NCBI GenBank assembly: GCA_021774795.1 | Contig: JAJFIR010000036.1 | Span: 185,693-249,692, forward strand | DNA: 64,000 nt | Origin: Emcibacteraceae bacterium | Lineage (GTDB): Bacteria > Pseudomonadota > Alphaproteobacteria > Sphingomonadales > Emcibacteraceae | Reading direction: 5' to 3' | In this document: piece after piece, positions 47,641-56,466 of the stretch | Numbering within the stretch: position 1 is the stretch's first letter | Layout: each line of letters begins with the position of its first letter | Notes under the pieces: generated by a model | The model's database searches: none | Told to the model about the DNA's origin: nothing | Seen by the model: the letters and a program-made list of their open reading frames with translations, nothing else | Made by a program: the position numbers and the translations under genes

Positions 47641-48674
47641 TGAAGCTATCATATCGTGATATTGATGCTCAGGTTCGAAAACTATCACCGCAATATCTCG
47701 CTGTTTTAGTTTATGGTCCTGATGAGGGCCTGGTCAGGGAGCGCGCCACTAAAATAGCGAAACAAGTAGTGGCGGATTTACAGGATCCTTTTTTGGTCGC
47801 CAATGTTGAACCCGACAGTTTAAAATCCGAACCCGGCCTGCTTGCCGACGAAGCGGCGGCTATTTCGATGATGGGCGGTAGGCGCGTGGTGAGAATAGAA
47901 GGCGCGGCAGAGAACACTACTGCGGCTGCCAAGTCTTTCCTTGATAATCCAATTGGTGATGGTTTGATCGTTATTTCAGCGGGTAATCTTCGTCCCACAT
48001 CAGGGCTGCGCAAACTTTTTGAAAAAGCAAAAAATGCGGCTGCCCTTCCATGTTATGAAGATAATCAAGCCTCGCTTGACGTCCTAATTCATGAAGTAAT
48101 GCGTGAAAACGGCCTTTCTATTGACGTTGATGCATCTGCCTTCTTACAAATGAATTTGGGCAGTGATCGGCTTGTATCAAGAAGTGAACTTAATAAGCTC
48201 GCGCTCTATATGGGTGCGGAAGCTAAAAGAGAAAGTGACATGGTCACTCTGGATGATGTCGCCGCTTGCGTCGGGGATAGTGGCGCACTAACCATTGATA
48301 CGATCACAAGTGCGACGCTGAGCGGTGATCTCAGAAAACTTGATGACAGTTTATTTAAAGCATTTAACCGTGGCGAAAATGCCATTGCGGTATTGCGTTC
48401 GTTACTGCGTAAAATTCAGCGCATGCATTTGACGTGTGGCTATATGGATCAGGGCTTTAGTGCCGATCAGGCGATGGGTAAATTGATACCTAAAGTATTT
48501 GCCATGGAAGCGCGCCGCTTTAAAGCGGATTTGGGTAAATGGACGACAGGACGCCTTGCTAGCGCCATGTCGATCACGTCAGGCGCGGAAGAAGATTGTA
48601 AAACAACTGGCATGCCGGTGGAAGCCATATGCGCGCGCGCTTGCCTAAGAATTGCCAACGCAGCGAAGCGTTGA
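47640..48674 (+). CDS. holA: DNA polymerase III subunit delta
   Basis: Clamp-loader wrench subunit, 344 residues from ATG 47640 (TGATG junction with lptE; a GTG at 47637 is an alternative). AVLVYGPDEGLVRERATKIAK, FLVANVEPDSL, DEAAAISMMGGRRVVRIEGA shortened to AAISMMGGRRVVRIEGA, and ELNKLALYMG with FKAFNRGENAIAVLRSLLRKIQRMH shortened to FNRGENAIAVLRSLLRKIQRM match HolA. It abuts the convergent Lrp gene with no gap (48674/48675). Confidence 0.93.
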   Translation: MKLSYRDIDAQVRKLSPQYLAVLVYGPDEGLVRERATKIAKQVVADLQDPFLVANVEPDSLKSEPGLLADEAAAISMMGGRRVVRIEGAAENTTAAAKSFLDNPIGDGLIVISAGNLRPTSGLRKLFEKAKNAAALPCYEDNQASLDVLIHEVMRENGLSIDVDASAFLQMNLGSDRLVSRSELNKLALYMGAEAKRESDMVTLDDVAACVGDSGALTIDTITSATLSGDLRKLDDSLFKAFNRGENAIAVLRSLLRKIQRMHLTCGYMDQGFSADQAMGKLIPKVFAMEARRFKADLGKWTTGRLASAMSITSGAEEDCKTTGMPVEAICARACLRIANAAKR

Positions 48675-49112
48675 TCAAACTTCATATTTTTTAGAAAGCA
48701 TAATCGATGTCGTGGTTTTTTCCATGCCTGGAAGGCTGCCAATGTCATCCAGAGTTTTATCAAGTTCTTCCGTGGTTTCTGCGCGAACCACAGAAATCAT
48801 ATCGTAAATACCGCTTACAGCGAAAACCGTAACCACATTAGGCATCTTTTTTAACGCTTGTAAGATGGCGTCTGAATATTTTGGGTGAAACGTCATCATT
48901 ACCTGCGCAGAAATCTGACGCTCCTTATAATCTTCATTCAATCGAATCGTATAGCCCCCTATTATTCCGCGACTTTCCAGTTTTTTTATTCGGTCCTGTA
49001 CCGTACTTCTGGAAAGTCCAAGAGTTCTTGCCAGCGTGGTAGTTGAACTTCTGCTATTTTGGCTAAGCAGCGATATTAGCTTTTTATCATTACTGTCTAA
49101 TTTTTGTTCCAT
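48675..49112 (-). CDS. Lrp/AsnC family transcriptional regulator
   Basis: 145 residues. N-terminal helix-turn-helix: LDSNDKKLISLLSQNSRS, then TTLARTLGLSRSTVQDRIKKL and SRGIIGGYTIRL. The C-terminal RAM ligand-binding domain has ALKKMPNVVTVFAVSGIYDM and DDIGSLPGMEKTTTSIML shortened to LPGMEKTTTSIML. It is divergent from the saccharopine dehydrogenase-family gene 130 bases away, so amino-acid-responsive control of that gene, and of itself, is likely. Confidence 0.93.
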   Translation of the reverse strand: MEQKLDSNDKKLISLLSQNSRSSTTTLARTLGLSRSTVQDRIKKLESRGIIGGYTIRLNEDYKERQISAQVMMTFHPKYSDAILQALKKMPNVVTVFAVSGIYDMISVVRAETTEELDKTLDDIGSLPGMEKTTTSIMLSKKYEV

Positions 49113-49150
49113 ACCGTCATTTTGTATATTTATCCGTTAATTTGTCAAAT

Positions 49151-49175
49151 ATAATCGTACAAATCGACGATTTAT
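49151..49175. promoter_or_regulatory. Candidate Lrp-type operator in divergent intergenic region
   Basis: AATCGT (49153-49158) and ACGATT (49167-49172) form an inverted repeat with centres 14 bases apart inside AT-rich DNA (ATAATCGT ... ACGATTTAT). It lies between the Lrp-family gene and its divergent neighbour, where such regulators usually bind. Confidence 0.4.
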
Positions 49176-49242
49176 ACCCTTCAAATTGATAAACAATATC
49201 AATAGAGTCTTGTTATCAAGTAAATGTAATAGGATCAAGCAA

Positions 49243-50316
49243 ATGAAAAACATTCTCCTTATGGGTGCCGGTAAAATCGGCGAAATGATCACCGAAATGC
49301 TCGCGGGTAGCGGCGATTACCATGTAACAGTAGCGGACATTAATGACGCGGCACTGGCGAAAATGCCGAACTATGACAATGTAAAAACAGTCAATCTTGA
49401 TGTGACAAATCAAGCAAAACTTGATGCGGAAATGGTTGATAAATTTGCCGTGCTTTCAGCAGCACCATACCAGATTACCAAATTCATTGCGCAGTCTGCC
49501 GTACGAAACAGTGTGCACTATTTTGATCTTACGGAAGACGTTGCCTGTACACGTCTGGTCAAAGAATTGTCAAAAGATGCTGATGTAGCCCTTATTCCAC
49601 AATGTGGTTTGGCCCCGGGATATATTTCAATTATCGCCTATGATATCGCGAAAAAATTTGATCGATTGCAAAATGTTCACATGCGGGTAGGTGCGCTGCC
49701 TAAAATTCCGTCAAACGCGCTGAAATATAACTTAACATGGTCTACGGACGGTTTAATTAATGAATATTGTCAGCCCTGTGAAGCTGTCATAAATGGTCAA
49801 TTAACTGAAACGCCACCGCTAGAGGAGCTTGAAGTCTTCTCGCTTGACGGTATTGATTACGAAGCCTTCAATACATCCGGCGGTCTCGGCACTCTATGTG
49901 AAACATTAGAAGGTAAAGTTCAAAACCTAAACTACAGAACGGCACGTTATCCCGGCCACCGTGATATATTAAAGCTTCTTCTTCAGGATCTTCGCCTTAA
50001 TGAACGTCAAGATTTAATGAAGGATATTTTTGAATATGCTCTTCCGTTCACTTATCAGGATGTGGTCCTTGTGTACGTGACGGTTACGGGCGACATCGAC
50101 GGTCGGTTTGTTCAGGATTCATACGCCCATAAAGTCTATAATCAGGAAATTGGCGGCAAGATGTGGTCAGCAATTCAGATTACGACATCCGCTGGCATTT
50201 GTGCCATGGTTGATTTGCTCGCAGAAGGTAAGTTGCCGTCAACGGGTTTTGTCAAACAGGAAGATGTTGATCATAATGATTTTATAAACAACCGTTTTGG
50301 CAAATATTATGCGTAA
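49243..50316 (+). CDS. Saccharopine dehydrogenase-family oxidoreductase
   Basis: 357 residues from ATG 49243, with AGGATCAAG upstream. Rossmann fold MKNILLMGAGKIGEMITEML, then VADINDAALAKMPNYDNVKTVNLDVTNQAKLDAEM (shortened: NLDVTNQAKLD), VHYFDLTEDV and IPQCGLAPGYISIIAYDIAKK shortened to QCGLAPGYISIIAYDIA. Length and layout fit saccharopine reductase or lysine 6-dehydrogenase-type enzymes (NAD(P)-dependent, amino-acid substrate). The divergent Lrp gene and the downstream transporter and dehydrogenase point to lysine or related amino-acid catabolism, but the substrate is inferred. Confidence 0.85.
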   Translation: MKNILLMGAGKIGEMITEMLAGSGDYHVTVADINDAALAKMPNYDNVKTVNLDVTNQAKLDAEMVDKFAVLSAAPYQITKFIAQSAVRNSVHYFDLTEDVACTRLVKELSKDADVALIPQCGLAPGYISIIAYDIAKKFDRLQNVHMRVGALPKIPSNALKYNLTWSTDGLINEYCQPCEAVINGQLTETPPLEELEVFSLDGIDYEAFNTSGGLGTLCETLEGKVQNLNYRTARYPGHRDILKLLLQDLRLNERQDLMKDIFEYALPFTYQDVVLVYVTVTGDIDGRFVQDSYAHKVYNQEIGGKMWSAIQITTSAGICAMVDLLAEGKLPSTGFVKQEDVDHNDFINNRFGKYYA

Positions 50317-50347
50317 TTAGGCGCAGAATATTATAAAAACGTTAATA

Positions 50348-50385
50348 AATGCCGTGCCTTCTGTTGGGGTGCGGCATTATTTTAT
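50348..50385 (+). terminator. Intrinsic terminator after the saccharopine dehydrogenase-family gene
   Basis: AATGCCGTGCC (50348-50358) pairs over 11 positions, two of them G-T, with GGTGCGGCATT (50368-50378), followed by ATTTTAT. It separates this gene from the transporter unit. Confidence 0.7.
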
Positions 50386-50448
50386 GGACGGCACAAAATC
50401 TTATGCTACTGTTATGAAAAAGAAACAGGGAATTAAGGGAGGAATAAT

Positions 50449-51828
50449 TTGGCCCATGTAGCACAAGAAAAGTGGTCTTCGGGAACAGCATTTTTACTTG
50501 CCGCAATTGGCAGCGCAGTTGGTTTAGGCAATATTTATCGTTTCCCTTATGTGGTTGGTGAAAACGGTGGCGGAGCCTTTGTGCTTCTTTATCTAGGAAT
50601 AGTTATTGTGTTTGGTATCCCGCTTGTTATGACGGAATTGACCATCGGACGTAGAAAGCAAGTGCCGCCAATTACCGCATACACCCAGCTTAGTGATGGC
50701 AAGAAAAGCCAACCTTTCTGGAAATTTGTTGGTTTTTCAAGCGTTTTAACCCCTCTCGGTATTCTCGGGTTTTATTTTGTTATCGCCGGCTGGACCCTTA
50801 ATTATGTATACAGCATCATAACGGGCAAGCTTAGTAATCTGGTGGAAGGTCAAACCCAACAAGTTTTTGCTGACCTCACATCAAGCCCGGGAACGCTTAT
50901 TTTCTGGATGACTTTAAGTTTGGCTATTACAGCGTTTATTATTTCGCGTGGCATTAAAGCTGGCCTTGAAAAGGCCGTAAATATATTAATGCCGATGTTA
51001 TTTTTAATCCTTGTTTTACTTGTAATTTATTCTGCGTTTAATGGTGGGATGGCGGAAACATTTGAGTTCATGTTTACCCCTGATTTTGACAAGATTAATA
51101 TGAAGACATTGCTTGAAGCCACAGGACAGGCTTTTTTCTCGCTTTCATTAGGGAGCGCGACAATGCTTGTATATGGATCATATCTTCCAAAGGACACTTC
51201 AATTCCAAAGCTTGCGTGTGGTGTTGCCTTTGCGGATACTTTCGTAGCACTCATCGCTGGCTTCGCGATATTCCCGATCATCTTCGCTAATGGTCTGGAA
51301 CTTGATTCTGGTCCAAACCTCGTTTTTGTTACCTTACCAGTAATATTTGATCAAATGCCATTTGGGCAGGTGTTTGGAATTCTGTTCTTCTTGTTACTTG
51401 CTTTTGCGGCCATCACTTCGACCATTTCGCTATTTGAGCCCGCAGTTTCAAATCTTGAAGAACGCGGCATATTCTCCCGTAAGAAAGCGTCATTGGTTGT
51501 TGGAACGGGTCTTTGGTGTTTGGCGGCTTTGTCTGCGTTATCAATGAACGTGCTTTCAGATGTGCGGCTTCTTACATTTAACGATACGGTTGCTGATAAG
51601 AATTTTATGGATTTGCTCGAATATATGTCTGCCAACGGCATGATGTTGGTTAATGCGCTCTTTGCCGCTATTTTCTTAGGTTATATTGTGCATAGAAAAG
51701 ATGCACTTGAGGAGCTTGGTCTGGGGGACAGCCTACTGTTTAAATTTTGGCGGGGCATTATTAAAGTTGTGGTGCCAATCGTTATCGGGTATTTGCTGAT
51801 TGATTTCCTTGGATATGGATTTATCTAG
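50449..51828 (+). CDS. Sodium-dependent neurotransmitter symporter (SNF/NSS) family transporter
   Basis: 459 residues, about 11 membrane helices. The helix-1 motif AIGSAVGLGNIYRFPYVVGENGGGAF (shortened: GSAVGLGNIYRFPYVVGENG) is diagnostic of LeuT-type amino acid:Na+ symporters. FSLSLGSATMLVYGSYLP and AAITSTISLFEPAVSNLEER shortened to TSTISLFEPAVS hold the helix-6 and helix-8 sites. The start is TTG at 50449, with GGGAGGA 6 bases upstream. It probably imports amino acids for the adjoining DauA-like enzyme, 8 bases downstream. Confidence 0.92.
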   Translation: MAHVAQEKWSSGTAFLLAAIGSAVGLGNIYRFPYVVGENGGGAFVLLYLGIVIVFGIPLVMTELTIGRRKQVPPITAYTQLSDGKKSQPFWKFVGFSSVLTPLGILGFYFVIAGWTLNYVYSIITGKLSNLVEGQTQQVFADLTSSPGTLIFWMTLSLAITAFIISRGIKAGLEKAVNILMPMLFLILVLLVIYSAFNGGMAETFEFMFTPDFDKINMKTLLEATGQAFFSLSLGSATMLVYGSYLPKDTSIPKLACGVAFADTFVALIAGFAIFPIIFANGLELDSGPNLVFVTLPVIFDQMPFGQVFGILFFLLLAFAAITSTISLFEPAVSNLEERGIFSRKKASLVVGTGLWCLAALSALSMNVLSDVRLLTFNDTVADKNFMDLLEYMSANGMMLVNALFAAIFLGYIVHRKDALEELGLGDSLLFKFWRGIIKVVVPIVIGYLLIDFLGYGFI

Positions 51829-51836
51829 TAAGCTAA

Positions 51837-52985
51837 ATGATTGAAGCTGATTATATTATCATAGGTGCCGGCATTGCTGGTGCCTCAGCGGCTTATGAGT
51901 TAAGTAAAACCGGTAAAGTTATTATTCTAGAGAAGGAGGATCAGCCAGGATATCACTCGACGGGTCGTAGTGCCGCCGTGTTTATCACAACCTATAAACA
52001 AGGCGATCCGGTTATACGGGCCCTTGTTCTGGGTAGTGAGGATTTCTTGAAAAATCCGCCCACCGGGTTCACGGAACATGACATATATAAGCCACGCCTA
52101 CAGCTTTATATAGGATCAAAAAAAGAGCAAGATGAACTTCTAGAACTTTATAGAAAACTGATTATAGTCGCGAATTCTAGCGATAGTGAACGGATCGAGC
52201 TTATCTCCCGAGAAGGAATTCTGAAACTTTGTCCCATATTGAATGAAGATTATAGTCAAGGTGCTATCCTGACGACGGGAATGGCTGATCTTGATGTCCA
52301 CGCACTTCTTGAAGGATATTTAAAAGGAGCAAGACGCCGCGGATGTGAATTGCTCACCGGAGCAGAAGCGAGCTCAATAAAAAAAATCGATAAAAATTGG
52401 ATCGTTGAAACAACAAAAGGTGTTTTCAAGGCACCTGTTATTATAAATGCCGCCGGGGCATGGGTCGATAATGTTGCGCGTTTGTCCGGTGTTAAGGAAA
52501 TCGGCATTAAGCCGTTACGCCGAACGATGATATTACTTGATCCACCGGGGGATTATGACGTTGATAGCTTTCCCTTCATTGATGATTTGCATGAACGGTT
52601 TTATTTTAAACCGGACGCCGGTAAGATAATAGCCTGTCCCGCCGATCAGACATTATCCGAACCGTGTGATGCGCAGCCCGAAGAAATTGATGTCGCTTAC
52701 GCCGCGCATTATTTTGAACAGGTAACCGGTATTAATGTGCAAAATATAGAGCATAAATGGGCAGGCCTCAGAAACAGGGTAGAAGATGGTTATCCCGCAG
52801 TTGGATTTGCTCCCGATGCACAGGGTTTTTTCTGGCTCGCAGGCCAGGAAGGGTACGGCATTAAAACAGCACCCGCCTTGGCACGGATAGCATCCGCGCT
52901 GATAAATGGCGGAAATATACCGGAAGATATTAAGGCTTTCGGGATAGATGAAACGCTCTTGGACGTGAAGCGTCTTTTTAATTGA
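51837..52985 (+). CDS. FAD-dependent amino-acid dehydrogenase (DauA-like, DAO family)
   Basis: 382 residues. MIEADYIIIGAGIAGASAAYEL (shortened: IIIGAGIAGASAAYEL) and QPGYHSTGRSAAVF near residue 40 match D-arginine dehydrogenase DauA and relatives; WAGLRNRVEDGYPAVGFAP and GQEGYGIKTAPALARI form the C-terminal FAD-binding part. It oxidises a D-amino acid or secondary amine to an imino or keto acid. Following the symporter by 8 bases, it is probably cotranscribed. The last 8 bases overlap the convergent hutI. The exact substrate is not fixed by sequence. Confidence 0.85.
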   Translation: MIEADYIIIGAGIAGASAAYELSKTGKVIILEKEDQPGYHSTGRSAAVFITTYKQGDPVIRALVLGSEDFLKNPPTGFTEHDIYKPRLQLYIGSKKEQDELLELYRKLIIVANSSDSERIELISREGILKLCPILNEDYSQGAILTTGMADLDVHALLEGYLKGARRRGCELLTGAEASSIKKIDKNWIVETTKGVFKAPVIINAAGAWVDNVARLSGVKEIGIKPLRRTMILLDPPGDYDVDSFPFIDDLHERFYFKPDAGKIIACPADQTLSEPCDAQPEEIDVAYAAHYFEQVTGINVQNIEHKWAGLRNRVEDGYPAVGFAPDAQGFFWLAGQEGYGIKTAPALARIASALINGGNIPEDIKAFGIDETLLDVKRLFN

Positions 52986-54183
52986 CTTCCCCGTTTTTAA
53001 TCACAGCGAGGCATTGTGATCCTCCAACTTGGTATGATAATTCAGCAGGATGATTTATATCCCAAAGCACCATATCCGCCTTTTTTCCTCTTGCGAGAAT
53101 GCCTCTATCGGTTAAGCCGAGCGCAAGGGCAGCATTTCTGGTAACGCCCGATAATGCTTCTTCCGGCGTAAGTTGAAAGAGTGTGGATGCCATATTGATC
53201 ATAAGCTTTAATGAAAGAACGGGTGATGATCCCGGGTTGCTGTCGGTTGCAATAGCGATAGGAATATTGTGTTTTCTTAAAAGTTCGATGGGCGGCAGTT
53301 TTGTTTCTCGCAATGTGTAATATGCGCCGGGAAGCAACACAGCGACGGTACCACTTTTCTTCATCGCCAATATGCTTTCTTCACTTAAATATTCAAGATG
53401 ATCAACTGAAAGAGCACCATATTTCGCGGCCAGTGCGGCCCCTTTTTGGTCACTTAATTGCTCCGCATGTAACTTCACATCAAACCCAAGTTTCCTAGCG
53501 GCAATAAATATTTTTTCTATTTCACCACAAGTAAAGCCGATATTTTCACAAAACCCGTCAACGGCTTGGGCCAACCCTTCCGCTGCGACGGCAGGTAACA
53601 TATGCTCAATAATCAGATCCACATAATCTTCTCTATTAACCGCATATTCCGGCGGTAAAGCATGAGCACCCAGAAAGGAAGTTACAACATCAACATTATG
53701 CATGCGTCCAATTTTCCTGGCGGCGCGCAACATCTTAAGTTCGTTTTCAATATCCAGACCGTAACCCGACTTAATTTCAATGGTCGTTACGCCCTCAGTA
53801 AGCAGGTTCTTCAGTCTTTTAGAAGCACTGGCAACTAATTCTTCTTCAGTGGCTTGTCGCGTCGCGTTAACCGTCGATAATATACCTCCGCCCGCTTTTG
53901 CTATCTCTTCATAGCTAGCACCGTTCAATCTTTTTTCAAATTCGTCAATTCGATTGCCGCCATATACCAAATGTGTATGACAATCAATCAATCCGGGGGT
54001 CATATAAGCACCGCTGCAATCTATAACTTGTGCGGTCGGAAATTCCGGTAGGTCCTTTTTCGCACCGACCCACTCGATAGCACTACCCAACACAACAATG
54101 GCGGCATCATCGATATAGCCGTATGGATTTTCACTGTTATCCATTGTTAGAAGGTTGATATTTTTCCATATTTTATGGGTCAT
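52978..54183 (-). CDS. hutI: Imidazolonepropionase
   Basis: Amidohydrolase that opens the imidazolone ring to N-formimino-L-glutamate (third step of histidine breakdown). 401 residues. Metal ligands in LIDCHTHLVYGGNR (HxH, about residue 70), KLHAEQLSDQKGA (His about 240) and IATDSNPGSSP (Asp about 315); GVTTIEIKSGYGLD is typical. It is divergent from hutF, with a HutC operator between them; the cluster is thus hutI / hutF-hutC-hutU-hutH-hutG. Confidence 0.95.
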   Translation of the reverse strand: MTHKIWKNINLLTMDNSENPYGYIDDAAIVVLGSAIEWVGAKKDLPEFPTAQVIDCSGAYMTPGLIDCHTHLVYGGNRIDEFEKRLNGASYEEIAKAGGGILSTVNATRQATEEELVASASKRLKNLLTEGVTTIEIKSGYGLDIENELKMLRAARKIGRMHNVDVVTSFLGAHALPPEYAVNREDYVDLIIEHMLPAVAAEGLAQAVDGFCENIGFTCGEIEKIFIAARKLGFDVKLHAEQLSDQKGAALAAKYGALSVDHLEYLSEESILAMKKSGTVAVLLPGAYYTLRETKLPPIELLRKHNIPIAIATDSNPGSSPVLSLKLMINMASTLFQLTPEEALSGVTRNAALALGLTDRGILARGKKADMVLWDINHPAELSYQVGGSQCLAVIKNGEVN

Positions 54184-54237
54184 ATTTCTGTTCGCTTCGA
54201 TTTAAGTTTGACATCTGTAAATAATGTAATAAAGTTA

Positions 54238-54253
54238 AGTTGTATATACAACT
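54238..54253. promoter_or_regulatory. HutC operator, hutI/hutF intergenic
   Basis: AGTTGTATATACAACT, a perfect 16-base palindrome, lies between the divergent hutI and hutF starts. It resembles the HutC consensus CTTGTATGTACAAG known from pseudomonads. The same core TTGTATATACA recurs upstream of hutC and hutU. Confidence 0.8.
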
Positions 54254-54272
54254 ATATCCAGAAATAGATAAT

Positions 54273-55625
54273 ATGAAAAGCATTATATTTTCCAAAGCAT
54301 TATTAACCAACGGGTGGGCTGATAATGTATTATTGAATATCAATAATCAAGGTCGGATTGAAGAAATCATCAAGGATTATAAGGGAAGTGGCCATGTTGT
54401 CGCCGGGTATGCACTTCCTGGAATGAATAACGTTCATAGCCACGCTTTCCAGCGCGCCATGGCGGGACTGGCGGAATATTCGACTTCAGAGAATGATAGT
54501 TTCTGGACTTGGCGCGATATTATGTACCGCTTTGCCGAAAAAATCACGTCGTCAGATCTTCAGACGATAGCGGCACAGCTTTATTTAGAAATGCTTAAGG
54601 CTGGATATGTCAGTGTGACGGAGTTTCATTATCTTCATAATGGTATTGAGGGACGTGACGCCATGTCGGAGGCTATTTTCAGTGCTTCGAAGAAAGTTAA
54701 TATTGGTCTATGCCACTTACCGGTCCTTTATATGAATTCCGGTTTTGGTGGACTGCCACTGAATGAAAATCAGCGACGATTTGGTTATGACGTGGATGAT
54801 TATTTGGTTTTTCTTGAAAAGTTATCGCAACAGATAGAGGGTAACAATCAACATTTAGGAATGGCATTTCATAGCTTGCGGGCTGTACCAGCGGACGCAT
54901 TAAAGAACTGTTTGCAAAACAATCCTTTGTCTGGACCCGTTCACATCCATATTGCCGAACAATCCCAGGAAGTGGACGATTGTGTTAAATGGTCGGGTAA
55001 GCGGCCGGTTGAGTGGCTTTATGATCACGTTGATGTAGATGAGCACTGGTGCCTGATCCATGCGACCCATTTAAATGAGAACGAAGTCAGCCTAATTGCC
55101 GGATCAGGGGCGGTGGTGGGGTTATGTCCAACCACAGAAGCAAATTTGGGTGACGGCTTATTTCCTCTAAATGATTTTTTGCAACAAGATGGTAAGATCG
55201 CCATTGGTTCGGATAGTCATATTTCGGTTAGTGTAATCGAAGAATTAAGACTTCTGGAATATGGTCAAAGATTGCATCACCAGCGTCGCAACATCGCAGT
55301 GAGTGATCAGGATATTCACACCGGCACCAATTTATATCTTCGCAATCTGGAAGGCGGATCAAAGGCGAGCGGATTTGATAATGGCTCATTGGAAGCTGGA
55401 AAAAGGGCAGACATCATTGTCCTTGATGAAACCTCACCAACGCTTATCGGCACGCCGGACCGTAATTTAATTGACCGGTTCATTTTTAGCGGAAATGTAA
55501 ATCCGATCAAGAATGTTTGGGTCGCCGGCGAAATGGTTATAAACGATTATAAACATGCCAATGAATGTGAAATTACGCAGAATTTTTCGAAGACAATGAC
55601 TAGATTACAAAAAATACTTGACTAA
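54273..55625 (+). CDS. hutF: Formimidoylglutamate deiminase
   Basis: Converts N-formimino-L-glutamate to N-formyl-L-glutamate and ammonia, which marks the five-step hut pathway. 450 residues from ATG 54273; an in-frame TTG at 54240 lies inside the operator and is unlikely. Amidohydrolase ligands: MNNVHSHAFQRAMAGLAEYS shortened to NNVHSHAFQRAMAGL (about residue 60), HIHIAEQSQEVDDC (about 225), IHATHLNENE and IGSDSHISVSVIEELRLLEYG shortened to GSDSHISVSVIEELRL. hutC follows after 52 bases. Confidence 0.94.
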   Translation: MKSIIFSKALLTNGWADNVLLNINNQGRIEEIIKDYKGSGHVVAGYALPGMNNVHSHAFQRAMAGLAEYSTSENDSFWTWRDIMYRFAEKITSSDLQTIAAQLYLEMLKAGYVSVTEFHYLHNGIEGRDAMSEAIFSASKKVNIGLCHLPVLYMNSGFGGLPLNENQRRFGYDVDDYLVFLEKLSQQIEGNNQHLGMAFHSLRAVPADALKNCLQNNPLSGPVHIHIAEQSQEVDDCVKWSGKRPVEWLYDHVDVDEHWCLIHATHLNENEVSLIAGSGAVVGLCPTTEANLGDGLFPLNDFLQQDGKIAIGSDSHISVSVIEELRLLEYGQRLHHQRRNIAVSDQDIHTGTNLYLRNLEGGSKASGFDNGSLEAGKRADIIVLDETSPTLIGTPDRNLIDRFIFSGNVNPIKNVWVAGEMVINDYKHANECEITQNFSKTMTRLQKILD

Positions 55626-55640
55626 CTTGTATATACAAGT
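55625..55640. promoter_or_regulatory. HutC operator upstream of hutC
   Basis: ACTTGTATATACAAGT, a perfect 16-base palindrome, starts on the last base of the hutF stop and lies 38 bases before the hutC start. It suggests autoregulation of the repressor. Confidence 0.85.
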
Positions 55641-55677
55641 AATTATTTACCCACAAATATTGATAAGGAAATATGCA

Positions 55678-56397
55678 ATGAGTGTAGAGTTAAAATCAGA
55701 ACCTTTATATCTCAAGATTAAAAATCACATTCTCGGACGCATCGATAGCGGTGAATGGATGGCTAGCACGCGTGTGCCTTCAGAAAACGAATTGGTAAAA
55801 GAGTTTTCTGTATCGCGTATGACAACGAACCGGGCACTGCGTGAATTAACCGATGAAGGGTATCTGATCCGGGTTGCAGGTGTTGGAACATTTGTTGCCG
55901 AATTAAAAGCCAAAAGCAATCCGCTTGAAATTCATAATATCGCCGATGAAATTCGCGCACGTCATCACGACTACAGCGCAGAAGTTTTAATATGTGAACC
56001 CGTTAAGGCCAATGCTAAAATAGCAACAATAATGAACATAAATGTTGGGGACATGCTGACACATTCACAAATAATTCATAAAGAACAAGGCATACCCATA
56101 CAGCTTGAAGACAGACTGGTTAATGAAGATGTGGTGCCGGGGTATGGTGATCAAGATTTTACCAAAGAAACACCCTACGCATACTTAATTAAAATGGCTC
56201 CCCTGCAAAAAGTTGAGCATGTGGTTAAAGCGATTATCGCGCCAAATTCGATTAAGACAATACTGGACATGGCAGATGAAGAAGCCTGCTTGCTTATAGA
56301 ACGTCGTACCTGGACAAAGGAAAGAGTGGCCTCAACAGCAAAACTTTATCATCCGGGATCAAGATACGAACTTTCTGGTCTTTTTAAGCCCGAATAA
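55678..56397 (+). CDS. hutC: Histidine utilisation repressor HutC (GntR family)
   Basis: 239 residues from ATG 55678, with AAGGAA 7 bases upstream; the longer frame from 55618 runs through the operator and has no ribosome site. GntR winged helix: PLYLKIKNHILGRIDSGEW, VPSENELVKEFSVSRMTTNRAL shortened to PSENELVKEFSVSRMTTNRAL, and LIRVAGVGTFVAEL. The C-terminal UTRA domain (LTHSQIIHKEQGIPIQLEDRLV shortened to SQIIHKEQGIPIQLEDRLV; CLLIERRTWT) would sense urocanate. Three matching operators lie in the cluster. Confidence 0.93.
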   Translation: MSVELKSEPLYLKIKNHILGRIDSGEWMASTRVPSENELVKEFSVSRMTTNRALRELTDEGYLIRVAGVGTFVAELKAKSNPLEIHNIADEIRARHHDYSAEVLICEPVKANAKIATIMNINVGDMLTHSQIIHKEQGIPIQLEDRLVNEDVVPGYGDQDFTKETPYAYLIKMAPLQKVEHVVKAIIAPNSIKTILDMADEEACLLIERRTWTKERVASTAKLYHPGSRYELSGLFKPE

Positions 56398-56443
56398 ATT
56401 CCAGTTCTGCTTTATTTAACTAAAAAAGCAGTATAAATTATTA

Positions 56444-56459
56444 ACTTGTATATACAGGA
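56444..56459. promoter_or_regulatory. HutC operator upstream of hutU
   Basis: ACTTGTATATACAGGA matches the two perfect operators in 12-13 positions, with the right arm degenerating into the AGGA that precedes the hutU ATG. It would place repressor over the ribosome site and start region of hutUHG. Confidence 0.75.
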
Positions 56460-56466
56460 TAAATAA

